Of a stretch of 64,000 bases of DNA, positions 48,570-58,732 are shown in pieces (positions within the stretch are counted from its first letter, which is position 1; each line of letters opens with the position of its first letter). The stretch lies in assembly GCA_035578175.1 (NCBI GenBank), contig JAQMRL010000001.1, forward strand, positions 52,847,553-52,911,552, read 5' to 3'. Position numbers and translations under genes: made by a program. This DNA comes from Catonia carolina. Lineage: Eukaryota > Arthropoda > Insecta > Hemiptera > Achilidae. The notes below the pieces were generated by a model. It saw nothing but the letters and a program-made list of their open reading frames with translations, was not told where the DNA came from and did no database searches.

Positions 48570-51500
48570 TCAATTCTTGAATTCCTTAATTAAGGATAAA
48601 TGACATATATCTGATATTTTTGATCCTTTCCCAAAACTGTCAGAGTCTGAAACAGGTGAAGAAGTCAGTTTTCCAAAACTATCTGCAAAACTTCCTACTA
48701 TATTACTGATTCCTGAAAGTAAGTGTTCAAGTAAACGTTTCCTTCTTGCATCATACTGATTCTGTTGAAGATATTGATAATCACTGTCTCTGGTGTTATA
48801 TGCATTATATGTTCGGTATCCCATTCGAGCAGCAGGTTTTTCAGGTTTTTCAGGTTTAATTGGTACAGCAATATAAGAATTTGTTGTAGGATTATAAATG
48901 CACCGAATGGTGACTTTAAAATTTAAATTATTGGCCTTGTCTTTATCCTTATCTTTGTCCTTATCTTTGTCTTTATCGCCATCATAAGTGAAAAATTGGC
49001 GAGGTCGGGTTGGCAAAGAATTTTTTGAATATTGAACACAAGTTCCTGTAACATATCGATGAAGCTATCACAAGTAATGAAATATTAATTATTTTACAAA
49101 AGTAAAATTTGTTAACATTCACAAACAATGTTTGGGAATGATCAGGCAGGTGATCATGGTGGGAGGCAGGTCTTACATTGATTAAATGATAAGCAAACTT
49201 TCCTAGAACATATGAAAGGAATATAATAAAAAAATTTAGAAAGACAAAATATCTATGGGTTGGAAATGACGTAATGGCCCGGCAAATAGAAGGATAAATC
49301 GTCAGGAAATGTGGAGAATACAGATATCTGGGATATCTGTTTGATAATGCAGGAGGGAATGCCACAAAGGACATCTCCAACAGGGTTGCACAGACAAGAC
49401 AAGCAATACTGGGACTGATTTTCTTGCTTTGGTCAAGGAGTATCAGGTGGCACAAAAGTTTGAATGTATCAGACACTGGCTCAGAGCATTCTGAAGTATG
49501 GCTCTGAGATGTGGGAGATGACAAAGAGGGATAGACAGAATATAAATGCAGTGGAGATATTGTACTTACATAGGATTGTCAAATCTCTTTGATGGAGCAA
49601 GTGGGAATGAAAAAAGAAGATAGATTCCACAATCTCTCTTGTATTCAGTTTCCCCTTGGAAACTGAACTCGACAACAGGTGAAATTAAGAAAAAATGTAT
49701 CCAATGGTTGGGTCATGCACAAAGGATGTTAAATGAATCATAGCCAAAGAACATTATAAATTGGAATCCACCAGGTCACAGAAGATGTAGTCAGAAATAG
49801 GAACGATCCATAGAAATAGGCCTCTGGAATCATGGAGTGGTGAAGTGTGGCATGACATGTACCCCAAGAATTTAAGTGAGGAGGATTGGATGGGTAGAGA
49901 GGGGTGGCATGTAGGATCCAGAGCTACAGCTCTGGTTGTACAACAAAATAAATATTAACATACTCGCTGTCTGGTCAATGATCAATTATGATATCCTAAT
50001 ATGCTGAATTGTTTTTCTTGAATGAAACACCTTTTGTCTAAAATATTTGCAAATTTTACTCTGTTCATGGTAACAAATATAAAAACTTTATACTGCTGCA
50101 TCCCAGTGAGTATCTGACTACAATAATTGTTTCCTACACATTATTTTATGCCCCAAAATGAACAAATACACTTGGTTTCAGTTGTCCATTCTTGAATTTT
50201 AACAAGGGTGTGTGGAGGATGTTCAATCTTTCATTTGCATCCCAATGGTCTCAGGTTTTCTATTGGTGCCAATAATGCATCTATTACTTTCAGTGGAAAA
50301 TCATAGCGACATGTTTCTGTAAATTATCTTACATATTGAAATAATTTGTAAAAAGAAAAATTATAATGATAAAAGAAGCACTTTTTATAGAAATAAAAAC
50401 TTACTATACAGCAAGATAGAATCAAACCTAACAAAATATTTAGTCATCATCATCATCATCCGTCATGGTTTAGGCTATTGAGCCTGTTCCGGTTTCCACC
50501 TCTTCCTTGGTCAACCCACATCCCTTCTACCATCCGGTCTGGACATCCAGGCTTGAAGTGGCAAACGGTTGTGTGGCATGTGGAGCAGGTGATCTGTCCA
50601 TATTTTTCTATATTGCTTGATTACATCTACAAGTGGCTGTACATTGCATTCTTCTCTTATCACTTCGTTTCTAATGTGATCCAGCCTTGTGTATCCCTGA
50701 ATATGTCTCAAGAACCTCATCTCTGAAGCTTGTATGCGCGAGTCGTCTCTCTTTGTTGTGGTCCATACCTCGCTTCCATATGTAACTAGTGGAATCGCCA
50801 TTGTCTTATAAAATTTCAACTCTGTTTCTTTTCTGGCTTTTCCCTTCAATGTACGATGAATGGTTCCACATATCGCATTGAATTTATTCAGCTTCAGAGG
50901 TATGTCACTCTCACAACCGAAGGATACATTGCAACCTAGATATTTGAAACTACTCACCTGCTCCATAATCACATTATCTAACACAATTTTCGACCGCACT
51001 GGCCATTTGCCATGAAATGCCATTACTTTGGATTTTTGGGTCGAAATTTTCATTTTGAATTCTTTACTTAGATTCTGGAGTTTATAGACTGCTGTTTGAA
51101 GCTTATCTTCACTGTCTTGAATTATAACGGTGTCGTCGGCAAACATGAGCGAGTTGAGGGAAACGCCTTGTCCAATATTTACACCTGTGTCAACCTTTTG
51201 CCGCCAAACAGTCATCAGCTCGTCAATATATATATTAAATAATGTAGGTGATATGGGACATCCCTGTCTGACTCCTTTATTTACATACAACTCTCTCACA
51301 TCTTTTCCATCTGAACTAATCAGCACCGATGTTTTATAATATAAACTATTGATAGCAGTCACGATATGCCTTGGGTAGCCTTTCTTCCACATAATTTCCC
51401 ACAGTAAGGACCTGTCGACGTTGTCAAATGCCTTTTCCCAGTCAATAAAAGCCAGATGAGTTGGACAATTGTATTCTCGACGTCTTTCTATTAGAATTTT

Positions 51501-54500
51501 CAATGTGAAAATCGCATCTATACAAGACAGTCCCTTCCGGAAGCCCATCTGGTTCTCTGATATTAGGGCATCTGTTATAAGTTGAAGTCGTCTATTTATT
51601 AGAGAGGCGAATAATTTGTAAGCAGTATCCAAAATGCTGATTCCTCTATAATTTTTAGGGTCAGACCTATTGCCTTTTTTGTAGAGAGAGACTACTCTTG
51701 ATTTTGTCCATGATTCTGGCACTTTATGAGTCTTCCAGCAAGTATTGAACAAATGTAATAATCTGAGATGAAGCACAAAGCCTCCATATTTTATCAACTC
51801 CACATTTATACCATCAGGACCTGGACACTTACGATTTTTGGCAGCATTCATCACACTGCGTAGCTCTTCTGTTGTTAAATTATCCACACAACATTGCTGA
51901 CACCGCTCCAACTCGGCCTCTACCATATCTTCTTCATACCAGAGTTCTTTGTAGTATTTCACCCATTCTGGTATGGAAACACAATTTATTTGAGCAGTGT
52001 CTTTGTTTTGTTGATTCATGGCTCTTATGAATTTATAAGCTATTTCCTGCCTGCCAAATAGATCCTCCTCAACAGTGGTTATGAAGTTTTCCCAAGAAGT
52101 TTGTTGAGCCTGTCTGGTGACTGTTTTAGCATGATTCCTTGCTCTGTTGTATTGCATTCTATTGTCATCAGATTGGTTCTGTAGCCAGATTTTATATATA
52201 CGTTGTTTTTCTTTGACTGCTGCCTTTATCTCATCATTCCATATTTTTAGTCCTTTTTTTCGATGGTTTCTCTTTCTCATGCCAATCGCCTCTATTGCAC
52301 CCGCTTTAATTGCCGTAGCAATGTTTTTCCACTCAGTTTCCACATCTTCCGTTGTTGGGAATGTCATTAGCTTTTCTGTGACTCGGTTTTGAAATAGGAG
52401 TTTAATGCTATCGTCTTTAAGGAGTGATACTTTGAAAATTTCCTCATTATTCTGATTTTTGGGTTTAAAAGAGCGCTTCCACCTTTTCCATAAATCTATC
52501 TTTCCAACGACAATGTAATGGTCCGAGTTCAAATCCATTCCCCGGTGAACTCTCACATCTCGCATTTGTCCTGCCAACCTTTGATTTATAATTATATAGT
52601 CAATTATTGATCTATATCCTCTTGCTGTCCAGGTGCATTTGTGGATATCTTTTTTCCGGTAGAAGGTGTTGGTAATCTTCAAATCATGAAAGGTTACAAA
52701 GTCCCTAAGTCTATTCCCATTTGCATTAACTGTATCTTCTCCAAAAGTGCCTACACATTTAGGAATTGGTTTGTTTCCTACTCGGCCATTGAAATCTCCT
52801 AGCAGTAATAGATCATCATTTGAGTTCACAGAGGCGACAGTTCGTTCTAGTTGTTTGTAGAACGCTTCTGATTCTTCCTTTTTCACAGGATCATTTGAGT
52901 CCTCTGGTGCATATACTGCGATGACAGTGAGATTGCCTCTATCATGACTAATTCTTACAGAAATCATCCTCTCATTTATCAAGTTGTAGTCCCTTATATT
53001 CTTTTCCCAGCCTTTCTCTGTAAGTATAGCAACACCCTTACTAGCTCGCTGGGTCCTCTCAACTCCACTGTGCAACATGACATAGTTTTCGATGTAACAG
53101 CTACCTTGCAATTTCTTTTTAGTCTCTGTTATGACTGCCAGTTTTATTTTATTTTCATTTAATATTTGGGCCAATTCGCATTCTTTATTTGCTAGCCCTC
53201 TCACGTTCCATGTGGCTATTTTTACAGTTTCCGAAATCCATTTATTCTTAAAATTTGCATGTCCTGTTAATTTACGAGTTTTCCTGTCCGATTGTTCCGA
53301 GGCTGGTGTATTCTTGCCAGTGATCACTGGCAAGAAAATATTTAGTAAAATGTTAAATTTGGAGTAAACTGCTTTACAAACTTTAAGGGAAAAAGGAAGA
53401 AAAATGTACTTTGAAATGTAGCTATGAAGATGATTGGAGAAAAACAAGTGGGCCAATAGAGTGAAGAATGTAGTGGTATAACAAAGAATTGAAGAGAACA
53501 GAAATTTTGATGGAAATCATTCATTGAAGTATAGCTAGGAGATAATGGAAAGAGACAGTATGATTAAAACTATTTTAGTAGGACCAGTAGAAAATGAAAG
53601 GGAAAAGGTTGTAGAAGAATAAAGGTTATAGAAATTTTAAAAGGGGTTATTGGCTATCAAAAATTAAGACCCTGGCAGAAAATAGAACAAGTTAGAGAAA
53701 AATGTGATGCATGGGGACCTGCCCAGTGTAGATTACCTTGTGATGATGACTCTTTACTAGTAACATTTGTATAAGATGAATGAAGATCTTCTTAAACCAC
53801 TGAAATTTTATCTATTCACATGGGTAATCTGAAAGAAGTTAATCGACTTTGCTAATGTCCAATTCCTTTCATAAAAACTTTAAAAAAATAAGTTATTTAC
53901 AGGTACTACTAATGTGACACTTATAAATGTGTAGGAGATCAAATGAACTACCTTCCAGAGCAATAAAACTTGTACTAACTGCTCAAGTTTAGAGTAGGCC
54001 TAATTACTGGTAGCTCAATGTTACAAACAAGTTATGAACAAATAAGCACATAAGTTCAGTAATTATTAAATTAACTACACTTATGTGCAGTGCACATAAG
54101 TCCAGAAATTTTCGGTTTTATGAATTGCAGCAAAGGTGTTTTTATATTAAAGAAAGAAAAAAAGTGGTCAGAATAGAATACACACAATACAAAACATTCT
54201 CAAAAACAATGTGGTCTCCAGGCCACTCAACAGAAAGAAAAAGTACTTAGAAGAAATTAAAAAAAAAACAGTGTTTAAAATGTAGCACACAAAGTTTTTA
54301 TAATTTTTAAAACAGTTATCTAAGAATTCAATTATTATTAAAGACATATATTTAAATTATTAATATTTCTAAGTCATTATCACTATATATTTTATAACAG
54401 GAGGCTTAGCTTGTACTAGAAACTAAAATGATTATAAATTTTAAATTTTTGTTTCAAAACCATATAAAGCTTTCAAAAATTTCTGATAGTTTTAAAAAAT

Positions 54501-56477
54501 TAGATTATTACGTATAAAGAAATCAAAATAAGCTTATGTAAAAACAAAACTTCTGAGGAAGATTATGGTATACTGTTCGCCAATTACGGTGGCATGTAGG
54601 CAGGGTAGCGAGACAGAGAGAGAATGTGTTGCATCCGCCGTTCCCCTCAACTCATTTCAATCAGTGCACGGTGTTCAAGCACAATAGTGACAATACACGG
54701 TACAGTAGGGCACTCTGCCGGCCAGTTTCGTTCACAACACTCTAACAAGTTCATTTTTCATCAAAAAATTCTGAAAAAGTTACTTTCGCTTTCTAAGAAT
54801 CTTATTCTATTACACTATAAATGTTATTATTATACTTTGATATTTATATAAGATACGCTCGTACAAAGTTAGACGTTTAAATCTCATTGCATTTTTGCGT
54901 ACACGTAGGCTAATATAACTTCTTTTCCAGGATGACATAATATGGGTTTTATTATTTTGTTATAAAATATAAAATTTTATCTGTAATTTGATATATGTGG
55001 GTAGGGCAGAAAGAGAAATAATAAACGAGCTTCAAAAAAATCACTTTTTGAAGGGAAGTCAAAGACAGATCATCGTCTCTGGTGTCTCCGTCCTGTTGGT
55101 ATCCCAACAAGCTGAATCATTTTTTATAGTTGTGAACTTTATACCAAACATACGGAAATTTTTAGAAATCAACTACACACGCACAATATCAGTTGTATGA
55201 AATTTTAACAAAAAGAACCGTATAGTAAATATAACAGAATGAGGGTATGACGTACCAACCTGTCTTTCGAGCCTGTCAAAACTTATGGTAGGTACATCAT
55301 TTAGAAAAAAGTTATTGCCTATTACCCCAAAATGAATCGCAGACATTTTTCCCTGTATTTTGTACGCGCGCAACTAATTTTGACGGCGTGCGGCTTTCGA
55401 CAACGACACGAATGTCAAAACGATTATCGCACGAACACAGCACAACGAGTAGTGAGTACTACTTTAGAGACAGCCGGTATCAGGCTACGACGCTGTGGTA
55501 GGGAAGCTACTTACTGCGCATGCCCGCATGCCACCATAGTTGGTTATATTTATACCTAATAGGAATGATGAGAGAGAGTGAAGGAACTGTACGAGTGTCA
55601 GGAGAATCTTGTACCTCCCTCAGGAAAAGAAGATATTTTTTGTAACAACACATTTTTAGAATAAATGACAGAAAACTCAAAAGGATCATCGACTTTTTGA
55701 AAAACAACAAAAACCAAAATGATTGGTTGAAAAACAGACAAACAGATATGGTAGAGTAGCCAATAAGTGAAAATGAAATAGGATAGAAATAAATTTAGAA
55801 ATAAAACAGAGAGAATAAATGAATTTTGGTTAACAAAGACATTTAAATAATCTAGCGTATGATGAACTATAGAAAGAAAGACCACACTCTAGAAGAATGA
55901 ACGCTTACTGGCTAAGGATTAAGAAATGCTATGAGGACTTAAATTATTATTAAGTGATCCATAGTTGTCAATTCAGGAAAATTAACAAATTAATTTAACA
56001 AAACAGACCACTTAGAACAAAAAGTTCTAAAAAAGTGAGGCCCCTGACAACAGATTGTATAGTTATGTAAGAAATTTATTAAAGAATTTTTTTAAATGTT
56101 CTATTTATTTTCATTTTTCCTCAACTTAACTTCAGTCTGTAGAAAATACAGCTGTATTTATCGGTATTTAATTCAAGTACCGATGCAGGAAATTTGAATG
56201 TTAGAATATGCAAAACTCTGCTTTAAGTGAAAAACTAAATAATATCAAATTAATCTAAGAACTTTGAAACTACAGTGTTGGTAGATATATTTATATTATC
56301 TTATATATTTTTTCAATCTGTATGAACACAGCACCCAGCAACAGAATTTACAGTTTGCTTTAGTTTTTGTAGTCTTATATACCTGGTAATATTAATAAAA
56401 TTAACAATGAACTGAAGAGAATAATACTCACCTCTGTTGATAACAACGCTAATTAAAACAAGTAAGAAGAGCTTCAT
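48570..56477 (-). CDS. Two-exon gene for a small, probably secreted protein with a Lys-Asp repeat
   Basis: Joined from exon 1 (56477-56432) and exon 2 (49045-48570). Exon 1 is 15 codons plus one base, MKLFLLVLISVVINR, a typical signal peptide (basic residue 2, hydrophobic core 3-12). It ends AGAG/GTGAGT, a strong donor. The acceptor is TGTTACAG/GA; G+GA makes Gly16 and the frame then runs without a stop for 157 residues to TGA, giving 173 in all. The mature part has seven Asp-Lys pairs (about 39-52, encoded by GAYAAR hexamers), a KPEKPEKP stretch (79-86), a Tyr/Asn/Gln-rich segment (about 92-114) and a basic, possibly amphipathic helix (about 116-142). Cysteines are at 18, 64 and 163; I see no N-glycosylation sequon. 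I do not recognise the family, so no function is given. Promoter, phase match and coding-like codons support the gene; additional small exons in the intron cannot be excluded. Two LINEs lie in the intron. Confidence 0.72.
49250..49950 (+). pseudogene. Degenerate LINE 3' fragment, antisense in the intron
   Basis: The plus strand reads, through stops and frameshifts, as the post-RT part of an APE-type LINE: EYRYLGYLFDNAGG, then DISNRVAQTRQAI, then KYGSEMWEMTKRDRQNINAVE, then INWNPPGHRR. These match the order of the YLG, YGSE-W and NW-PPGRRR blocks of RTE-like elements. It ends near CAACAAAATAAATATT. The long minus-strand open frames over 48982-49675 are shadows of this remnant. Confidence 0.7.
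50445..53334 (-). mobile_element. Nearly intact APE-type LINE, 2890 bp, with perfect 12-bp target-site duplication
   Basis: The element is bounded by two identical copies of AAAATATTTAGT (50433-50444 and 53335-53346), which places both ends to the base. The 3' end is a (GAT)n tail (50445-50460 read on the minus strand) instead of poly-A, as in RTE-like LINEs. The 5' boundary is a perfect 22-bp palindrome. It lies in the intron of the secreted-protein gene in sense orientation. The identical duplication and the uninterrupted reading frame suggest a recent insertion. It is 5'-truncated or otherwise altered, because no in-frame ATG lies between the boundary and the endonuclease domain. Confidence 0.9.
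50511..53333 (-). CDS. LINE endonuclease-reverse transcriptase (ORF2-type), uninterrupted
   Basis: The frame is open to TGA at 50511. Numbering from a putative start at 53456, which lies in host DNA beyond the target duplication, the total is 981 codons; element-derived sequence begins at about residue 42. An AP-endonuclease domain spans about 79-320, with ATWNVRGL, ITETKKK, VYAPE, GDFNGRVG and SDHYIVV, so the catalytic Asn, Glu, Asp/Asn and Ser-Asp-His are all present. Reverse transcriptase spans about 540-850, with IDWEKAFD (motif A), GVRQGCPISPTLF (motif B) and FADD (772-775, catalytic). The tail is YGSEVW followed by a basic region, as in RTE/craniofacial-development-protein-2-like LINEs. 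It nicks DNA and copies the LINE RNA by target-primed reverse transcription. The first Met inside the element (residue 127) is already within the endonuclease, so this copy may lack a proper start. The clade is not settled. Confidence 0.9.
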   Translation of the reverse strand: MPVITGKNTPASEQSDRKTRKLTGHANFKNKWISETVKIATWNVRGLANKECELAQILNENKIKLAVITETKKKLQGSCYIENYVMLHSGVERTQRASKGVAILTEKGWEKNIRDYNLINERMISVRISHDRGNLTVIAVYAPEDSNDPVKKEESEAFYKQLERTVASVNSNDDLLLLGDFNGRVGNKPIPKCVGTFGEDTVNANGNRLRDFVTFHDLKITNTFYRKKDIHKCTWTARGYRSIIDYIIINQRLAGQMRDVRVHRGMDLNSDHYIVVGKIDLWKRWKRSFKPKNQNNEEIFKVSLLKDDSIKLLFQNRVTEKLMTFPTTEDVETEWKNIATAIKAGAIEAIGMRKRNHRKKGLKIWNDEIKAAVKEKQRIYKIWLQNQSDDNRMQYNRARNHAKTVTRQAQQTSWENFITTVEEDLFGRQEIAYKFIRAMNQQNKDTAQINCVSIPEWVKYYKELWYEEDMVEAELERCQQCCVDNLTTEELRSVMNAAKNRKCPGPDGINVELIKYGGFVLHLRLLHLFNTCWKTHKVPESWTKSRVVSLYKKGNRSDPKNYRGISILDTAYKLFASLINRRLQLITDALISENQMGFRKGLSCIDAIFTLKILIERRREYNCPTHLAFIDWEKAFDNVDRSLLWEIMWKKGYPRHIVTAINSLYYKTSVLISSDGKDVRELYVNKGVRQGCPISPTLFNIYIDELMTVWRQKVDTGVNIGQGVSLNSLMFADDTVIIQDSEDKLQTAVYKLQNLSKEFKMKISTQKSKVMAFHGKWPVRSKIVLDNVIMEQVSSFKYLGCNVSFGCESDIPLKLNKFNAICGTIHRTLKGKARKETELKFYKTMAIPLVTYGSEVWTTTKRDDSRIQASEMRFLRHIQGYTRLDHIRNEVIREECNVQPLVDVIKQYRKIWTDHLLHMPHNRLPLQAWMSRPDGRRDVG
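53311..53336. repeat. Perfect 26-bp palindrome at the LINE 5' boundary
   Basis: The half-site TTCTTGCCAGTGA is followed directly by its reverse complement. The inner 22 bp end exactly where the 12-bp target duplication begins (53335). A fold-back of the first-strand cDNA end during insertion would create such a structure; a coincidental palindrome is the alternative. Confidence 0.8.
54571..55549. mobile_element. Possible 0.98-kb inverted-repeat element
   Basis: Both ends carry the inverted sequence CCAAYTAYGGTGGCATG (left at 54571-54594, right near 55526-55549), about 19 of 24 matched. The interior is more CpG-rich than its surroundings. It includes TGCGCATGCCC near 55515, resembling an NRF1 site. 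On the minus strand from 55345 an ATG frame of about 57 codons (begins MSAIHFGVIGNN) has no match that I know. I find no clear target duplication, so it could equally be a host promoter region with chance end symmetry. Confidence 0.35.
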
Positions 56478-56490
56478 GTTTGTAAGATAG

Positions 56491-56526
56491 TACTGAATTA
56501 CAATAATAAAATAAAAATAGTATATC
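56491..56526 (-). promoter_or_regulatory. TATA box and TCAGT initiator of the secreted-protein gene
   Basis: On the minus strand a TATA-like GATATACTAT (56526-56517) lies 30 bp upstream of a TCAGTA initiator (56496-56491; the A at 56494 would be +1). TCAGT is the consensus arthropod initiator and the spacing is the canonical one. The predicted 5' untranslated leader is only 17 nt, ending AAAC before the ATG at 56477. This is inference from motifs; no transcript was seen. Confidence 0.65.
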
Positions 56527-57011
56527 TGGAGATCCTTTTTGAACTAAAAATATGAATTTCAAACAGAAAAAATAGTCAGCACTTTAAAATAGAAAGGTTC
56601 TGTGTTTCTGAACATACCTTCTAAATGTAGTGTTCAGTATCAAGCCAAAAAACTACTTATAATCATCCTTCATGGCCATGCTAAGAAAAAAACACCTTTG
56701 TCAGAAATTTTACAATCAATTAGTAAAGCTATTATCTCTAAAAAAAACCTATCTGTTTTGTGTAATTATCAAGGAATACATCATATGTAGTTGAATTGTG
56801 TACCTACAATTTAGGAGTGTGGAAATTTTTTTGTAAAAATTGAAGACTTAACCTATTTATTAATTTGGTAACAAGTTTACAGTCACTACAAGATTCAAGT
56901 ACTAGATAACCTCATTTTTTGTCTACATTTTGAGTTTGTTTATATCTATGCATAATTATCCTTTGACCTATTATTTTTTCACATTACATTCATGTTAATT
57001 AATCTGCTATT

Positions 57012-57195
57012 AGGACCACCTGCATGGCCAAGTGTATAGTGTGTTACACTGAAAAGCGAAAAAGGTCCTAGGTTTGATCCTCAACTAGGTTCTGAAAAAT
57101 TATTACATATTCAATCTACTGTTTCTTAACCCAATGTAGTCACTAATGACCAAGAAGTTGGTATGACTTTAAATCAACTAAATAAAAAAATTCAA
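57012..57195 (+). mobile_element. Group III SINE copy, diverged head
   Basis: A box region GCATGGCCAAGTGTATAGTG, B box TAGGTTTGATCCTCAAC, tail GTAGTCACTAATGACCAAG and CTTTAAATCAACTAAATAAA, parallel to the other two group III copies. Confidence 0.7.
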
Positions 57196-57335
57196 TTAGA
57201 ATAAAAAAATGGTCATCATAGAAAAACAGAAAAACAATTTTTTGCAACCAGAAACATCTAAAACAAAAAGAATCTGTTGATTATTTAAAAAATAAGGTAT
57301 TACGGGACTGTAAAATTTAATATAAAATTAGAAAA

Positions 57336-58278
57336 TCTGGTGTGAAACACTCACACAACTTTCTCTTGCCAATGCAAATAATTAATAATAAACCTAATAT
57401 TATTAATAAAATATTAGAAATAAACAAAACCCCAACCTCTAAAAACATAACTTTATTTTAATCATGAGTGAATCGCAAAATGAAAATCTTACTCATTTTG
57501 GCTTAAAAAAACGGAAAATCACACTTTCACGCTAAACTAAGCTCTGTAGAGAAAAAATCTCCCAATAAAAGTTGTAGATATTTTTATTTCCTATAAATTT
57601 TATTATATACACTTTTGTCGTAAAATGCATTCTAAGGCCGAAATCTTTAAAAAATCGATTTTTCACACGTTTTCGTGAGAAAAAAAACAGAAAATTGCAA
57701 ATTACCGCTAAACTAAGCGTTATACAAAAAAATGTTTGAAATAAAAGTTGTAGGTTTTTAAATTCTCTACAACTTTTATTATATACATTTTTGCGCTAAA
57801 TGCATATTAAAGCCGTAATCTTAAAAAAAACAACGTTTTTACTTGAAAACAGCCTGACCAAGAATTTCAGCAAACATGGCGCCTACCCTATCTTGTAGAA
57901 AATAAAAAATTGAATAAACCAAGCGATTTTTAAAAAAATCGTAGGACCAGTTTTTGAGAAAATCACAAAAAAGTGAAAAATTACAGGAATAAAATACTAC
58001 TTCCGGTTGACCGATTTTGATGAAAATGTTCGTGTCGGGTCCGGTAGTGGTATGTAACTTAAGTTTCAAGTTTCAAGTTCGTACGATGTTCTGTTCTTGA
58101 GATATTCTGTTCACACACAGATACACACACACACACACACACAGACCAATCGCTAAAAACATGTTTTTTGGGTTCAGGGGGTCTGAAAACGTATAGATCC
58201 GGTGAAAACTCGATTTCGAAAAATCGACATGAAAACAATACTTTCCTTCCTATATATTCATATAGGCAAGAGAAAAAA
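57336..58278 (-). mobile_element. HINE/DINE-1-like element, copy 8, complete
   Basis: Complete on the minus strand, very similar to copies 2 and 3, with a (CA)n tract at about 58122-58143. AAAATTAGAAAA occurs immediately outside both ends (57324-57335 and 58279-58290). If that is a true target duplication it argues against strict Helitron-type insertion; in such AT-rich sequence it could also be chance. Confidence 0.8.
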
Positions 58279-58411
58279 AAAATTAGAAAATATAAAATAA
58301 GAAAATTTTTAATCAGAAATAAAAATCTTAAAAAAAACAAGTGGTTGCAAAAAAGTCAAAAGAACTTGAAGTGCAAAATAAAGATCCAGATAATATATCC
58401 AAAAAAATGCA

Positions 58412-58590
58412 GTGGCCGCCTTTCTGGCATAGTGACTAGGGTGCTAGCCTACAAAGCGGAAGGTCTTAGGTTTGATTCCCAGCTAGGGAAAATTTTAACA
58501 TGTTAAAACCCACCGTTACAGTATCGAAACACTCAGTAGTCGCTAATAACCAATTTGTTGATGAGATTAAATAAATTATAAATAAAGCAA
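58412..58590 (+). mobile_element. Group III SINE copy
   Basis: Plus strand: GTGGCCGCCTTTCTGGCATA, B box AGGTTTGATTCCCAG, and the tail GTATCGAAACACTCAGTAGT followed by GTTGATGAGATTAAATAAAT. Confidence 0.8.
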
Positions 58591-58732
58591 TAACACTGCA
58601 AAAGATGAATGAATATTGGGCCCGATCTGAGGAAACTTGGAAGAGGGATAAAGTGGATGTTCATTACTGCAACCATGATGTTCTAGAATGGCATTTTCCC
58701 TTCAAAAAATGGGATTTTTACTCAGGATTTAA

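Larger units (their letters stand above)
49046..56431 (-). other. 7.4-kb intron of the secreted-protein gene
   Basis: The donor GTGAGT begins at 56431 and the acceptor CAG ends at 49046. The intron holds an almost intact LINE in the same orientation as the gene (50445-53334), an antisense LINE fossil (49250-49950) and a possible inverted-repeat element (54571-55549). The rest (53350-54570 and 55550-56430) is AT-rich with no open frame that I can support. Confidence 0.65.

Noticed and set aside
48982..49675. Minus-strand open frames of 180 and 64 codons next to the secreted-protein gene
   Set aside because: They lie antisense over a plus-strand LINE fossil and have no coding character of their own.
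52147..53367. Plus-strand frames of 72-81 codons
   Set aside because: Antisense shadows of the intact LINE polyprotein.
57839..58340. Minus-strand frames of 76 and 93 codons similar to a frame at 29858-30088
   Set aside because: The similarity is that of the HINE-like DNA repeat; frames are not preserved across copies and show no coding constraint.
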